The translations under genes were made by a program, and so were the position numbers. From JAWVZB01 sp033722375 (GTDB lineage: Bacteria > Actinomycetota > Nitriliruptoria > Nitriliruptorales > Nitriliruptoraceae), in the NCBI GenBank assembly GCA_033722375.1, contig JAWVZB010000060.1, positions 1-19,774 on the forward strand: DNA of 19,774 nt, written 5' to 3'. Positions 1 through 7,061 of this stretch are shown piece by piece (positions within the stretch are counted from its first letter, which is position 1; every line of letters starts with the position of its first letter). Under the pieces are notes generated by a model, which was not told the DNA's origin, ran no database searches, and saw only the letters and a program-made list of their open reading frames with translations.

Positions 1-1
1 G

Positions 2-877
2 AAGGTCGAGGCCGACGACTGGATGCCCGACGAGTACCGCAAGGCCAACATCAAGTTCATCCACATGCACGCGAACTCGGAGCTCATGGGGGCGCTGCCC
101 GAGCGGGAGTGGATCGCGCGCGCCCCGACCCTGCGCCGCAAACGGTCGCTGGCCGCCAAGGTCCAGGACGAGGTCGGCCACGCCCACCTCATCTACCGGG
201 TGGCGGAGACCCTCGGCAAGCCCCGCCAGGAGATGTACGAAGAGCTGATCTACGGCAAGTCCAAGTTCCACAACGTCTTCCACTACCCGACGTTCTCGTG
301 GGGCGACGTCGCCTGCATCGGGTTCCTCGTCGACGGAGCGGCGATCGTCACCCAGAAGGCCCTGCTCGACACCTCCTACGCGCCCTACCTCCGTGTGATG
401 CGGCGCGTCGTCGCCGAGGAGTCGCTCCACTACCGGCACGGCGAGGACATCATGCTGGCGCTCGCCAGCGGCACCGACGAGCAGTTCGAGATGCTCCAGG
501 AGGCAGTCAACCGCTGGTGGGAGCCGGTGTTGCACTTCTTCGGGACGAACATCCCCGCCGAGGAGGACCCCGGCCTCCACTGGGGCATCAAGACCCAGAC
601 CAACGAGGAGTCCCGCCAGCAGTGGATGACGACCTACATCCCGAAGCTGTGGGACATGGGCATCGACCTGCCTGACGACGAGCTGCGCTACGACCCGCAG
701 GAGAAGGTGTGGAAGTACACCGAACCCGACTGGGACAAGCTGATGCAGCTCGTCAAGGGCGAGCCCAGCGAGGCCACCGCGACGCGGCTGCACTGGCGCC
801 GGCTCATGTGGGAGCACCACGACTGGGTCCACCAGATCGTCACCGGTGACGCACCGCCCACGGCCGCAGCCGCGTGA
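2..877 (+). CDS. paaA: PaaA, catalytic di-iron subunit of phenylacetyl-CoA epoxidase (5' partial)
   Basis: PaaA is the catalytic subunit of the multicomponent monooxygenase that converts phenylacetyl-CoA to its ring-1,2-epoxide in aerobic phenylacetate breakdown. The reading frame is open to the window edge: seven codons (KVEADDW) precede the Met at base 23 and match the region just before the conserved W-MPD-YRK segment of the family, so the true start lies outside the window. About 291 residues are present, against roughly 310 for E. coli PaaA. Counting from that Met, ferritin-like ligands are visible as Glu20, Glu50-x2-His53 and Glu133-x2-His136. The conserved TRAP/RAP-S-LRRK and VDGAAI neighbourhoods are also present. 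It is the first gene of a paaABCD run, with 37 bp to paaB. Confidence 0.95.
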   Translation, partial: KVEADDWMPDEYRKANIKFIHMHANSELMGALPEREWIARAPTLRRKRSLAAKVQDEVGHAHLIYRVAETLGKPRQEMYEELIYGKSKFHNVFHYPTFSWGDVACIGFLVDGAAIVTQKALLDTSYAPYLRVMRRVVAEESLHYRHGEDIMLALASGTDEQFEMLQEAVNRWWEPVLHFFGTNIPAEEDPGLHWGIKTQTNEESRQQWMTTYIPKLWDMGIDLPDDELRYDPQEKVWKYTEPDWDKLMQLVKGEPSEATATRLHWRRLMWEHHDWVHQIVTGDAPPTAAAA

Positions 878-914
878 ACGGGCACCCGACCAGGACCGAC
901 CAGGAGGCACGCCG

Positions 915-1259
915 ATGAGCACCTACGAGGTCGTCGGCCGACGCAAGTGGGAGGACAACCTCGAGCACGTCGGCACGATCCACGCCCCCGACCACGACAG
1001 TGCGCTGCTGCTGGCCCGCGAGACCCACTTCCGCCACGGCGAGGGCGTCGAGTACGCGGTGGTCCGCTCGGACCACCTGCACCGTCTCGACGACCCGTCG
1101 ATGCTCGAGCACACGGTCGACATGAGCTACCGCCTCCAGCGCGGCTACTCGGGGTTCCGCGAGAAGCGCGAGAAAGCCCGGGACGCCGCCGAGAACCGTG
1201 GTCGTGGTCACCTCCGTGACAAGCCGGTGCCCGGTAGCGCAGGAGGGCAGCGATCGTGA
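915..1259 (+). CDS. paaB: PaaB, small subunit of phenylacetyl-CoA epoxidase
   Basis: This 114-residue protein (E. coli PaaB is about 95) has the PaaB pattern: an N-terminal YEVVGRRKW strand, H-VGTIHAPD-SALLLARE, and a central EYAVVRSDHL segment. PaaB bridges PaaA-PaaC heterodimers in the epoxidase complex and has no catalytic residues. The ATG at 915 is preceded by AGGAGG at 902-907 with 7 bp spacing. An upstream ATG at 846 in the same frame would overlap paaA and has no comparable site. The charged tail after residue 80 (about 30 residues, rich in Arg, Glu and Gly) exceeds the E. coli length. The stop overlaps the paaC start as GTGA, implying translational coupling. Confidence 0.93.
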   Translation: MSTYEVVGRRKWEDNLEHVGTIHAPDHDSALLLARETHFRHGEGVEYAVVRSDHLHRLDDPSMLEHTVDMSYRLQRGYSGFREKREKARDAAENRGRGHLRDKPVPGSAGGQRS

Positions 1260-2110
1260 GCACCGACAGCCCCACCCGCGCAGACGAGGTCGAGCTGCCC
1301 GACCTCGACGACCTCCGCACCGCCCTCGTCCTCACGCTCGCCGACGACGAGCTCGTCACCGGCCACCGCCACAGCCACTGGACCGGTGTGGCCCCGTCAC
1401 TCGAGGAGGACCTCGCCTTCTCCACGATCGCCCAGGACGAGATCAACCACGCCGACGTCTGGTACCAGCTGTTGGTCGACGACAACGGCGACCGGGCGGC
1501 GATCGACGAGCTCGGGCTCGGCCGCCGACCCGACCAGTACCGGCACGCGGTGCTGTGTGAACGGCCCCCGGGCGACTTCGCCTACACGCTGGCCCGGCAC
1601 TGGTGCTACGACCACTTCGACGACATCCGCCTCGACGTCCTGACCGGATCGGACGACAAGGAGATCGCCGCGGTCGCCACCAAGCTGCGGCACGAGGAGC
1701 GCTACCACCTCGAGCACGCGGACCACTGGTTCCGGCGCCTGGTGCGGGGCGGCGACGAAGCTCGCGAACGGCTGGGGGAAGCGATCCAGGAGGTCCTGCC
1801 CGAGGCCCTCTGGCTGTTCGAGCCCCTCCCCCACGAGGATTCGATGATCGCCGAGGGGCTGCTGCCCGCCTACACCGGGGCGCAGCTCGTCCGCTGGCTC
1901 GAGACGATCGCGCCGGCGCTCGAGGAGGCCGGCTTCGGTGATGCCCTTCCGACCGACCTCACCGATTGGGACCGGGAGGACTGGCAGGTACCCGAGGGCA
2001 CGTTCTCCGAGCAGCGCGGCCGCTACGGCAACCACACCGATGACTTCGTCGAGGACGTCTGGCCCGAGATGACGGCCCTGTACCGCGAGCACCCGGGAGC
2101 ATCCTGGTGA
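1256..2110 (+). CDS. paaC: PaaC, structural ferritin-like subunit of phenylacetyl-CoA epoxidase
   Basis: PaaC is the non-catalytic partner of PaaA in the phenylacetyl-CoA epoxidase core. The 284-residue product has a ferritin-like helical pattern, including LAFSTIAQDEINHADVWY (Glu62-x2-His65) and KLRHEERYHLEHADHWFRRL (about residues 143-162), both typical of PaaC. In characterised systems PaaC keeps some of these residues but does not carry the active di-iron centre. The GTG start at 1256 overlaps the paaB stop by four bases and has AGGAGGG at 1241-1247 upstream. The end overlaps paaD by another GTGA. Length is slightly above E. coli PaaC (about 248), with extra residues at both ends. Confidence 0.93.
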   Translation: MSTDSPTRADEVELPDLDDLRTALVLTLADDELVTGHRHSHWTGVAPSLEEDLAFSTIAQDEINHADVWYQLLVDDNGDRAAIDELGLGRRPDQYRHAVLCERPPGDFAYTLARHWCYDHFDDIRLDVLTGSDDKEIAAVATKLRHEERYHLEHADHWFRRLVRGGDEARERLGEAIQEVLPEALWLFEPLPHEDSMIAEGLLPAYTGAQLVRWLETIAPALEEAGFGDALPTDLTDWDREDWQVPEGTFSEQRGRYGNHTDDFVEDVWPEMTALYREHPGASW

Positions 2111-2655
2111 AGACCGACCTGATCCCCTCCGTCGACGAGGTCCGCGCCGCAGTGGCCGCGGTCCCCGACCCCGAGCTCCCGCCCGTGACCGTCGGCATGC
2201 TCGGGATGATCCACGACGTCCGGGTGGACGGCGGCGCCGTGGAGATCGAGCTGCTGCCCACCTTCTCCGGCTGCCCCGCCACCGAGATGATCGAGCGCGA
2301 CGTCCGCGACGCCGTGGCCGGCATCGCCGGTGTCGAAGACGTCGCGATCCGGTTCCGCTTCGACCCGCCCTGGACCGCCGACCGCATCACCGACGAGGGC
2401 CACGAGCGACTCCGCTCGTTCGGGATCGCGCCACCCACCGGGTCGGGGGCGGTCTCGGACGTGAAGGCGGGGGGCCGTCGGTCGCTACCCGTGATGGCGA
2501 GCCGCCCCGAGCGGGGTGCCGACGACCCGCGTCCGTGCCCGTACTGCGGGTCCGAGCAGACCGCGCAGGAATCGCCGTTCGGTCCCACCCCGTGCCGGGA
2601 CATCCGCTTCTGCGACTCGTGCAATCAACCGTTCGAGGCGTTCAAGAACCTCTAG
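2107..2655 (+). CDS. paaD: PaaD, MIP18-family maturation factor for phenylacetyl-CoA epoxidase
   Basis: PaaD belongs to the DUF59/MIP18 family and is thought to help assemble metal centres of the epoxidase system. The 182-residue product has the MIP18 domain at about 8-100, with the conserved PDPELPPVTVGMLGMI and the family Cys in TFSGCP (Cys56). A C-terminal zinc ribbon follows: CPYC at 144-147, Cys163, CDSC at 169-172, then NQPFEAFK. The GTG start overlaps the paaC stop. The TAG stop lies within the left CTAG flank of the MITE-like element that begins at 2656. No paaE reductase follows. The linker at 108-140 is poorly conserved in appearance. Confidence 0.93.
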   Translation: MKTDLIPSVDEVRAAVAAVPDPELPPVTVGMLGMIHDVRVDGGAVEIELLPTFSGCPATEMIERDVRDAVAGIAGVEDVAIRFRFDPPWTADRITDEGHERLRSFGIAPPTGSGAVSDVKAGGRRSLPVMASRPERGADDPRPCPYCGSEQTAQESPFGPTPCRDIRFCDSCNQPFEAFKNL

Positions 2656-2814
2656 GCGACTGGTGCCCAACACATGTTGCTGTCTGGGCGGCCGATGTCG
2701 CACATGCCTGCGTTGGCTTCGTCGTCCGTAGCTCCTCGCTACGACCTCCTCAGCCGCCTTGACCTGCACGACATCGTCTCGCTCAGAGCACCAACGGCGT
2801 TCGGCACCAGCCAC
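2656..2814. mobile_element. MITE-like element with imperfect terminal inverted repeats, flanked by CTAG
   Basis: The outer 16 bp, GCGACTGGTGCCCAAC at 2656-2671 and the reverse complement of 2799-2814, match at 13 of 16 positions. CTAG lies immediately outside on both sides (2652-2655 and 2815-2818), as a 4-bp target duplication would. The 159-bp interior encodes nothing recognisable and contains a small hairpin (CGTAGC at 2727-2732, GCTACG at 2738-2743). Some IS5-type elements duplicate YTAR targets such as CTAG, which would fit a non-autonomous derivative, but no transposase is present. A conserved repetitive intergenic palindrome is the alternative. Together with the promoter at 2853-2868 it fills most of the 276-bp gap between paaD and the oxidase gene. 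Confidence 0.55.
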
Positions 2815-2852
2815 CTAGGAGCCGCTCCGCGAAACGCGGGACGGCGAACCTC

Positions 2853-2868
2853 GGACCCACTAGGGTCC
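2853..2868 (+). promoter_or_regulatory. Candidate promoter with dyad over the -10 box (FAD oxidase gene)
   Basis: TAGGGT at 2861-2866 fits the actinobacterial -10 pattern TANNNT. It lies in a perfect 6-bp inverted repeat: GGACCC 2853-2858, spacer ACTA, GGGTCC 2863-2868. Transcription would start near 2873, giving a leader of about 59 bases. No convincing -35 is seen. Confidence 0.45.
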
Positions 2869-2931
2869 ACCCGATCGTTGGGGCGTGCGCCCGCAGACGG
2901 GTGTGGGCGACTCGAGAGAACAGGGGATGGA

Positions 2932-4317
2932 ATGACATCGATCGATGACGCCGCATGGAACGGACTCGGCGAGCGAATCCGCGGGGCGGTGCTGCGCGCC
3001 GGAGACGAGGGCTACGACACGGCCCGCGCGATGTGGAACGGCACGAACGACAAGCACCCTGCCGCCGTCGTGCAACCAACGGGAGCGGCAGACGTCATCG
3101 CCTGTCTGCACTTCGTGCGTGAGCACGGGCTGCCCGTGTCCGTGAAGGGTGGCGGGCATGGCGGAGCGGGCAAAGCGGTGGTCGACGACGGCCTCGTGAT
3201 CGACCTCGACCGGATGCGGAGCGTCTCGGTCGACCCAGAGCGGCGCATCGCAGTGGTCCAAGGCGGGGCCCGACTGGGTGACATGGACCACGAGACCCAG
3301 GCCTTCGGGCTCGCCACCACGGGCGGCATCGACTCCCGCACCGGCGTGGCTGGCCTCACGCTCGGCGGGGGGCTGGGCTACCTCGCACGCAAGTACGGCC
3401 TCGCGCTCGACAACGTCATCGGCTACGACGTCGTCACCGCGGACGGCGAGTTGGTCCACGCGAGCGGAGAGCGCAACGAGGACCTCTACTGGGCCCTGCG
3501 GGGTGGCGGCGGCAACTTCGGCGTCGTCACGGCGTTCCACTTCCAACTGCACGAGGTGGGCCCCGAGATCACCGTCGCGCAGAACTACCAGCCGTTCTCG
3601 GCAGCCAAGGAGGCGCTCGCCTTCTACCGCGACTTCATGGAGCAAGCCCCGGACGAGGTGAACTGCCTGCCGCTCATCATGCGCGTGCCCCCTGCAGAAC
3701 CCTTCCCCGAGGAGTACCACGGCGACGTCTGTGTGGCCCTGGTCGTGACACACTGCGGCGAACTCGAGGAAGGCAGGGAGGCCCTCCAGCCCGTCGTCGA
3801 GTTCGGCGACCCGATCCTGGCCTTCGCCGACGCCATGCCGTACACGGCGCTCCAGGCGGCGTTCGACGAAGGCGCTCCCGACGGTGCGCGCTACTACGGG
3901 AAGTCACAGTTCCTCTCCGAGCTGCCGGACGAGGCCATCGATGCGATCCTCGCGCACGTGGACCCCTTGCCGGGCCCCATGACGATGATCTTCTTCGAGA
4001 CCATGGGCGGCGCGATCAACCGGGTCGCCCCGGATGCGACCGCGTTCCCCCATCGCGATGCTGCGTACAACTTCACCCCGTTCGGCGGCTGGGAGGACCC
4101 CTCGCAGGACGACGAGATCAAGCAGTGGGCCCGGGACCTGTACGAGGTGGTCCAGCCATGGTCGACGGGTGGCGTCTACCTGAACTACCTCGAGGGAGAC
4201 GAAACCGAACGTGCGGACGAGGCGTGGAAGGGTCACCGGGACCGCCTCGCCGAGATCAAGCAGCGGTGGGACCCTGACGGGATCTTCCACGGAGCGGCGA
4301 GCATCCGGACGGGCTGA
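2932..4317 (+). CDS. FAD-binding oxidase of the berberine-bridge / 6-hydroxynicotine oxidase type
   Basis: This 461-residue protein is a PCMH-type flavoprotein that probably oxidises an alcohol, sugar or amine with O2. The FAD domain covers about 40-215, with VKGGGHGGAG carrying the histidine (His76) expected to bind FAD covalently, then GVAGLTLGGGLGYLARKYGLALDNV. The second attachment cysteine of bicovalent members is replaced: the segment reads GGIDSRTGVAG, so a mono-covalent flavin is expected. A BBE-type C-terminus is present (VYLNYLEGD, then LAEIKQRWDPDGIFHGAASI). The ATG at 2932 starts a normal N-terminus and has GGGG at 2923-2926. The same frame is open back to an ATG at 2674 inside the MITE-like element, but those 86 codons look non-coding. 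The substrate cannot be read from sequence. Confidence 0.88.
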   Translation: MTSIDDAAWNGLGERIRGAVLRAGDEGYDTARAMWNGTNDKHPAAVVQPTGAADVIACLHFVREHGLPVSVKGGGHGGAGKAVVDDGLVIDLDRMRSVSVDPERRIAVVQGGARLGDMDHETQAFGLATTGGIDSRTGVAGLTLGGGLGYLARKYGLALDNVIGYDVVTADGELVHASGERNEDLYWALRGGGGNFGVVTAFHFQLHEVGPEITVAQNYQPFSAAKEALAFYRDFMEQAPDEVNCLPLIMRVPPAEPFPEEYHGDVCVALVVTHCGELEEGREALQPVVEFGDPILAFADAMPYTALQAAFDEGAPDGARYYGKSQFLSELPDEAIDAILAHVDPLPGPMTMIFFETMGGAINRVAPDATAFPHRDAAYNFTPFGGWEDPSQDDEIKQWARDLYEVVQPWSTGGVYLNYLEGDETERADEAWKGHRDRLAEIKQRWDPDGIFHGAASIRTG

Positions 4318-4326
4318 CGTGGTGGT

Positions 4327-4350
4327 GGGGCGCAGCTAGCGTCCCGCCCC
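4327..4350 (+). promoter_or_regulatory. Candidate promoter with dyad over the -10 box (EamA gene)
   Basis: TAGCGT at 4337-4342 lies in the 12-bp spacer between GGGGCG (4327-4332) and CGCCCC (4345-4350), a perfect 6-bp inverted repeat. Transcription would begin near 4349, leaving a leader of about 28 bases to the GTG at 4377. Confidence 0.4.
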
Positions 4351-4376
4351 GCATCCGGCGAGTGGCATAGAGCACC

Positions 4377-5228
4377 GTGAGCATCTTCCTGGCGTTGACC
4401 GCCGCCGTCTCCTGGGGCACCTCCGACTTCCTGGGGGGGCTGGCGGGGCGCAGGGCCGGCGACGACTCCGTCTTGAGCATCCTCTTCGTGACCCAGGCGA
4501 TGGGGTTCGTGCCGACGCTCATCGCTGCGCTGCTCGTGGCCGGCGAGGTCACGTCGGGCGACGTGCTGATCGGGGCTGTCGCTGGGCTCGTGGGGATGGC
4601 CGGGGTCGCTGCGCTGTACCGGGGTCTGCGGATCGGGAAGATGGGGGTCGTCGCCCCGATCACGGGGGCGGTCGCGGCCGCGATCCCCGTCGTCGCGAGC
4701 GTCGTGCAGGGCGAGATCCCGTCCGTGCTGACGTGGGCCGGCATCGCGCTGGCGCTGCTCGCGATCGTGCTGGTCTCCGCAGATCGGACGACATCGGAGG
4801 AGCCCGCTACCGGGAACATGCCTCCCGGACTCGCCGAGGCGATCGGCGCCGGCCTGGGGTTCGGGCTCATCTTCCTGCTGCTCGACCTGACGACGCCCGG
4901 AAGCGGCCTGTGGCCCCTGATCGTGCTGCGGGGGATCGGCACCGTGCTGGTCGCGCTCGCAGCCGTCGTGGTCGGGCAGCGCCTCACCGCACCGGTGGGC
5001 ACGGGGCGGACCCTGGTGGGTGTCGCCCTGTTCGACTCGCTCGCGACGATCACCTACCTCTTCGCGACCCGGGAGGGACTGCTCGCGGTCGTGGCGGTCA
5101 TCGCCTCGCTCTACCCGGTGGCGACGGTGGTGTGGGCACGGGTAGCCATCGACGAGCAGCTCGCCCGCCACCAACAGGGCGGGCTGGTCCTCGCGTTGGG
5201 TGCGGTCGCCCTGATCGGCCTCGGCTGA
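4377..5228 (+). CDS. EamA/DMT-family permease, ten membrane segments
   Basis: This 283-residue, strongly hydrophobic protein has about ten predicted transmembrane helices arranged as two EamA repeats (about 1-133 and 150-283) separated by a short polar loop (SADRTTSEEPATGNMPP). It opens with the EamA-like LALTAAVSWGTSDFLGGLAGRR. The first repeat contains ALYRGLRIGKMGVVAPITGAVAAAIPVV, and the second ends in VIASLYPVATVVWARVAIDEQLARHQQGGLVLALGAVALI, both typical of drug/metabolite exporters. Substrate is unknown. The GTG start was chosen because the first helix begins at once, but the ribosome binding site is weak. It converges on the SRPBCC gene, with four bases between the two stop codons. 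Confidence 0.9.
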   Translation: MSIFLALTAAVSWGTSDFLGGLAGRRAGDDSVLSILFVTQAMGFVPTLIAALLVAGEVTSGDVLIGAVAGLVGMAGVAALYRGLRIGKMGVVAPITGAVAAAIPVVASVVQGEIPSVLTWAGIALALLAIVLVSADRTTSEEPATGNMPPGLAEAIGAGLGFGLIFLLLDLTTPGSGLWPLIVLRGIGTVLVALAAVVVGQRLTAPVGTGRTLVGVALFDSLATITYLFATREGLLAVVAVIASLYPVATVVWARVAIDEQLARHQQGGLVLALGAVALIGLG

Positions 5229-5239
5229 CCGGTCAGCCG
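5222..5239. repeat. 18-bp perfect palindrome spanning two convergent stop codons
   Basis: CGGCTGACCGGTCAGCCG reads the same on both strands and contains the TGA of the EamA gene (5226-5228) and the TGA of the SRPBCC gene (complement of 5233-5235). As RNA it gives a 7-bp stem with a CCGG loop on either strand. It could act as a short bidirectional terminator or 3'-end stabiliser, but there is no U tract. Confidence 0.5.
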
Positions 5240-5685
5240 GCGGCGCGATCCTCTGCCAGACGGGCGAGGTTGTCGAGACTGCGGCCGAAGAGCCTCTCGG
5301 TGAACGGCTTCACGAACGTCTTGGCGCCCCAACGGCCGAACGCCCCGAGCGGCGGGTCGATCCATTCGTGCCACACGACCCGGGTCCGCTGCTCCCCGAG
5401 CTCCTGAAGCTCGAACGCGCCCCGCCCGGTGATCACCTTGCCGAGGTGCTCGACCTCGAGCCACTCGGGCTCGCGCCACTCGGTGACCCGCATGATGTCG
5501 AGCACGGTCACCCCCAGGAGGTTCGTGGGCACGTGGATCGTGACCCCCCGCCCCGAGCGCTGTTCGGAGACGACCTCCACGGACTTCGCGTCGACCATCC
5601 AGTCGGACTGGGTCTCCCAGTCGACGAGCTGGTCCCACACCGTCTGTCGGGGCGCGTCGACCTCGACGGACACGGACAGTTCCAT
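5233..5685 (-). CDS. SRPBCC (START/Bet v1-like) family protein
   Basis: This 150-residue protein has the SRPBCC pattern: an N-terminal strand then DAPRQTVWDQLVDWETQSDWM, a central run of strands (RVTEWREPEWLEVEHLGKVITGRGAFELQEL), TRVVWHEWIDPP, and a C-terminal helix (FVKPFTERLFGRSLDNLARLAEDRAAG). Such proteins bind hydrophobic ligands or serve as cyclases or carriers; no specific ligand can be inferred. The ATG at 5685 was chosen because GGGAG lies 5 bases upstream. An in-frame GTG at 5697 would add four residues. The upstream region is shared with the divergent hydrolase gene. Confidence 0.85.
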   Translation of the reverse strand: MELSVSVEVDAPRQTVWDQLVDWETQSDWMVDAKSVEVVSEQRSGRGVTIHVPTNLLGVTVLDIMRVTEWREPEWLEVEHLGKVITGRGAFELQELGEQRTRVVWHEWIDPPLGAFGRWGAKTFVKPFTERLFGRSLDNLARLAEDRAAG

Positions 5686-5696
5686 CACGGCTCCCA

Positions 5697-5709
5697 CCGA
5701 TAGGCTCGG
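5697..5709 (+). promoter_or_regulatory. Candidate promoter in the SRPBCC/hydrolase divergent region
   Basis: CCGA-TAGGC-TCGG is a 4-bp inverted repeat centred on TAGGCT (5701-5706), a possible -10 for the hydrolase gene with a leader of about 95 bases. Being symmetric, it also lies just upstream of the SRPBCC start on the other strand, so its direction is uncertain. Confidence 0.3.
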
Positions 5710-5806
5710 ATGACGCGCCGGTCCCGGCGGGCCAGCACCTCACCGCCGTTCCGAGACGTTACTCAGCCACATCCCACCAGACCCATCCACACCCCAGGAG
5801 GCGACG

Positions 5807-6577
5807 ATGTTCGCCGAGATCAACGGCAACAAGATCCACTACACGAGCTACGGCGAGGGGCCACCCGTCGTGTTCGTCCACGGCCTCGGTGGCGTCGCAA
5901 ACGCGTGGCACGGCGTCATGCAGGCCATGAAGCAGCACCACCACTGCGTCGCCATCGACCTGCGTGGCCACGGACAGAGCCCCAACGAGGGCAAGATCTC
6001 GGTCCAGTCATGGGCCGAGGACGTCGTGGGGCTCATCCGACACCTCAGCCTTCCGACGGCGTCGCTGGTCGGCCACTCGCTCGGAACACTGGTGGTGCAG
6101 CAGGCGGCCCTCAACGAGCCCGACCTCAGCGACGCACTCGTGCTCGTCGGTGGGATCAGCTACTTCCAGCCCGACACGGCCGACGCCTACCGCGAGCGCG
6201 CGGACCTGGTCGAGAAGGAAGGGCTCGAGCCGCTCGTCGACGACTGGCTGGACGGGGCGGTCTCGCCTCAGTCCCACGCGACGATGGCCGGTGGCGTCGG
6301 CCTCCTGCGGGAGATGTTCCTCCGCAACGACCACGAGGGCTACGCCGCCGCCTGTCGCGCGCTGGCCGACGCCCCCAAGATCCGCCGCGACGAGATCGGC
6401 CAGCCCACCCTGCTGCTCACTGGCGCGCACGACCGCTCGACGCCACTGGCGATGGCCGAGGAGCTGAAGAAGTCGATCCCCGTGAGCCGCGTCGAGGTGG
6501 TCCCCGACGTCGCGCACTGGTGCCAGGTCGAGGCGCCGGGCTACGTCGCCGCTCGCATCCTCGAGTTCCTCACCTGA
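5807..6577 (+). CDS. Alpha/beta hydrolase (enol-lactonase/esterase-like)
   Basis: This 256-residue single-domain alpha/beta hydrolase resembles the 3-oxoadipate enol-lactonase and haloalkane dehalogenase branch. Visible features are the oxyanion region VVFVHGLGG (21-29), DLRGHGQS (51-58), nucleophile elbow GHSLG with Ser91, acid in LTGAHDRSTP (Asp209), and His237 in PDVAHWCQVEAP. A Ser nucleophile argues for an esterase or lactonase rather than an Asp-type dehalogenase. AGGAGG at 5796-5801 supports the ATG at 5807. It converges on the DivIVA-like gene with 13 bases between stops (containing the palindrome GGCGGCCGCC). A role in aromatic acid breakdown is possible given paa and hppD nearby, but is not shown. 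Confidence 0.92.
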   Translation: MFAEINGNKIHYTSYGEGPPVVFVHGLGGVANAWHGVMQAMKQHHHCVAIDLRGHGQSPNEGKISVQSWAEDVVGLIRHLSLPTASLVGHSLGTLVVQQAALNEPDLSDALVLVGGISYFQPDTADAYRERADLVEKEGLEPLVDDWLDGAVSPQSHATMAGGVGLLREMFLRNDHEGYAAACRALADAPKIRRDEIGQPTLLLTGAHDRSTPLAMAEELKKSIPVSRVEVVPDVAHWCQVEAPGYVAARILEFLT

Positions 6578-6590
6578 TCGGCGGCCGCCC

Positions 6591-6986
6591 TCAGGCTCCG
6601 GAATGGTCCCGTAGGTCGTCCCCCTGGGAGGGGGAGGCAGGCGACCCCCCGTCGAGGTCCTCCGCCGCAGGTGGAACGATCTCGTGCTCGCGACCACGGC
6701 GGCTCGCGACCCGCGCCTCGGCCTGGGAGAGCGCACCCGGTCCGGCTGCCAGGACCAGCTCCTCGTACGCGACCGCAGCAGCGTCCAGCAGGGCGTCGAC
6801 CTCGGCCGGGTCGTAGCCCTGCCACGCGAACCCGAACCGGGGCTCGCGGAGGTCCGCCGGCGTGGGGAGCAACCACTCCGGGCGGCGGGCCTCACCGCGC
6901 GGCACCTCCCCGTCGCGGAGCAGCACCACGACGGTCCCCGCCACGAGGGCGAGCACGATCATGCTCGCCAACGTCCAGACACCCAT
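6591..6986 (-). CDS. Small membrane protein with a DivIVA-like motif
   Basis: This 131-residue protein has one N-terminal membrane helix (about 3-23), a basic stop-transfer stretch, and then RFGFAWQGYDPAEVDALLDAAAVAYEEL (50-77), which resembles the actinobacterial DivIVA-domain signature (fR..lrGYDpaeVDalLd). The C-terminal third is acidic and probably disordered. DivIVA-type proteins organise polar growth and septation; this short membrane-anchored version has no long coiled coil. The ATG at 6986 has GGAGGTGG just upstream. It is divergent from the FolP2-type gene. In mycobacteria, as I recall, a DivIVA-domain protein (Rv1209) lies close to folP2, so the association may be conserved. A much longer open frame upstream (to 7952) is antisense to folP2 and was not used. 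Confidence 0.72.
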   Translation of the reverse strand: MGVWTLASMIVLALVAGTVVVLLRDGEVPRGEARRPEWLLPTPADLREPRFGFAWQGYDPAEVDALLDAAAVAYEELVLAAGPGALSQAEARVASRRGREHEIVPPAAEDLDGGSPASPSQGDDLRDHSGA

Positions 6987-7004
6987 CGCCACCTCCGGAT
7001 CAGG

Positions 7005-7010
7005 AGCGTA
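7005..7010 (-). promoter_or_regulatory. Candidate -10 box of the DivIVA-like gene
   Basis: On the minus strand the sequence reads TACGCTCCTG (complement of 7001-7010), with TACGCT as a TANNNT box. Transcription would start near 6999, about 13 bases before the ATG. The same decamer occurs upstream of the zinc-ribbon gene (15382-15391). Confidence 0.4.
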
Positions 7011-7024
7011 GGTCGGTGAGCTCG

Positions 7025-7050
7025 GCGGAGCCGTTAGCCTCCGGCTCCGC
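7025..7050 (+). promoter_or_regulatory. folP2 promoter with a 9-bp dyad over the -10 box
   Basis: TAGCCT at 7035-7040 lies in the 8-bp spacer TTAGCCTC between GCGGAGCCG (7025-7033) and CGGCTCCGC (7042-7050), a perfect 9-bp inverted repeat. The predicted start of transcription (about 7047) falls in the right arm. It could be an operator, a cruciform or a feature of the promoter itself. Confidence 0.5.
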
Positions 7051-7061
7051 GAGGAGTCCCC

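Noticed and set aside
2674..2931. 86-codon N-terminal extension of the FAD oxidase from an ATG at 2674
   Set aside because: It lies in the MITE-like element and promoter region and has no protein-like features; the normal N-terminus starts at 2932.
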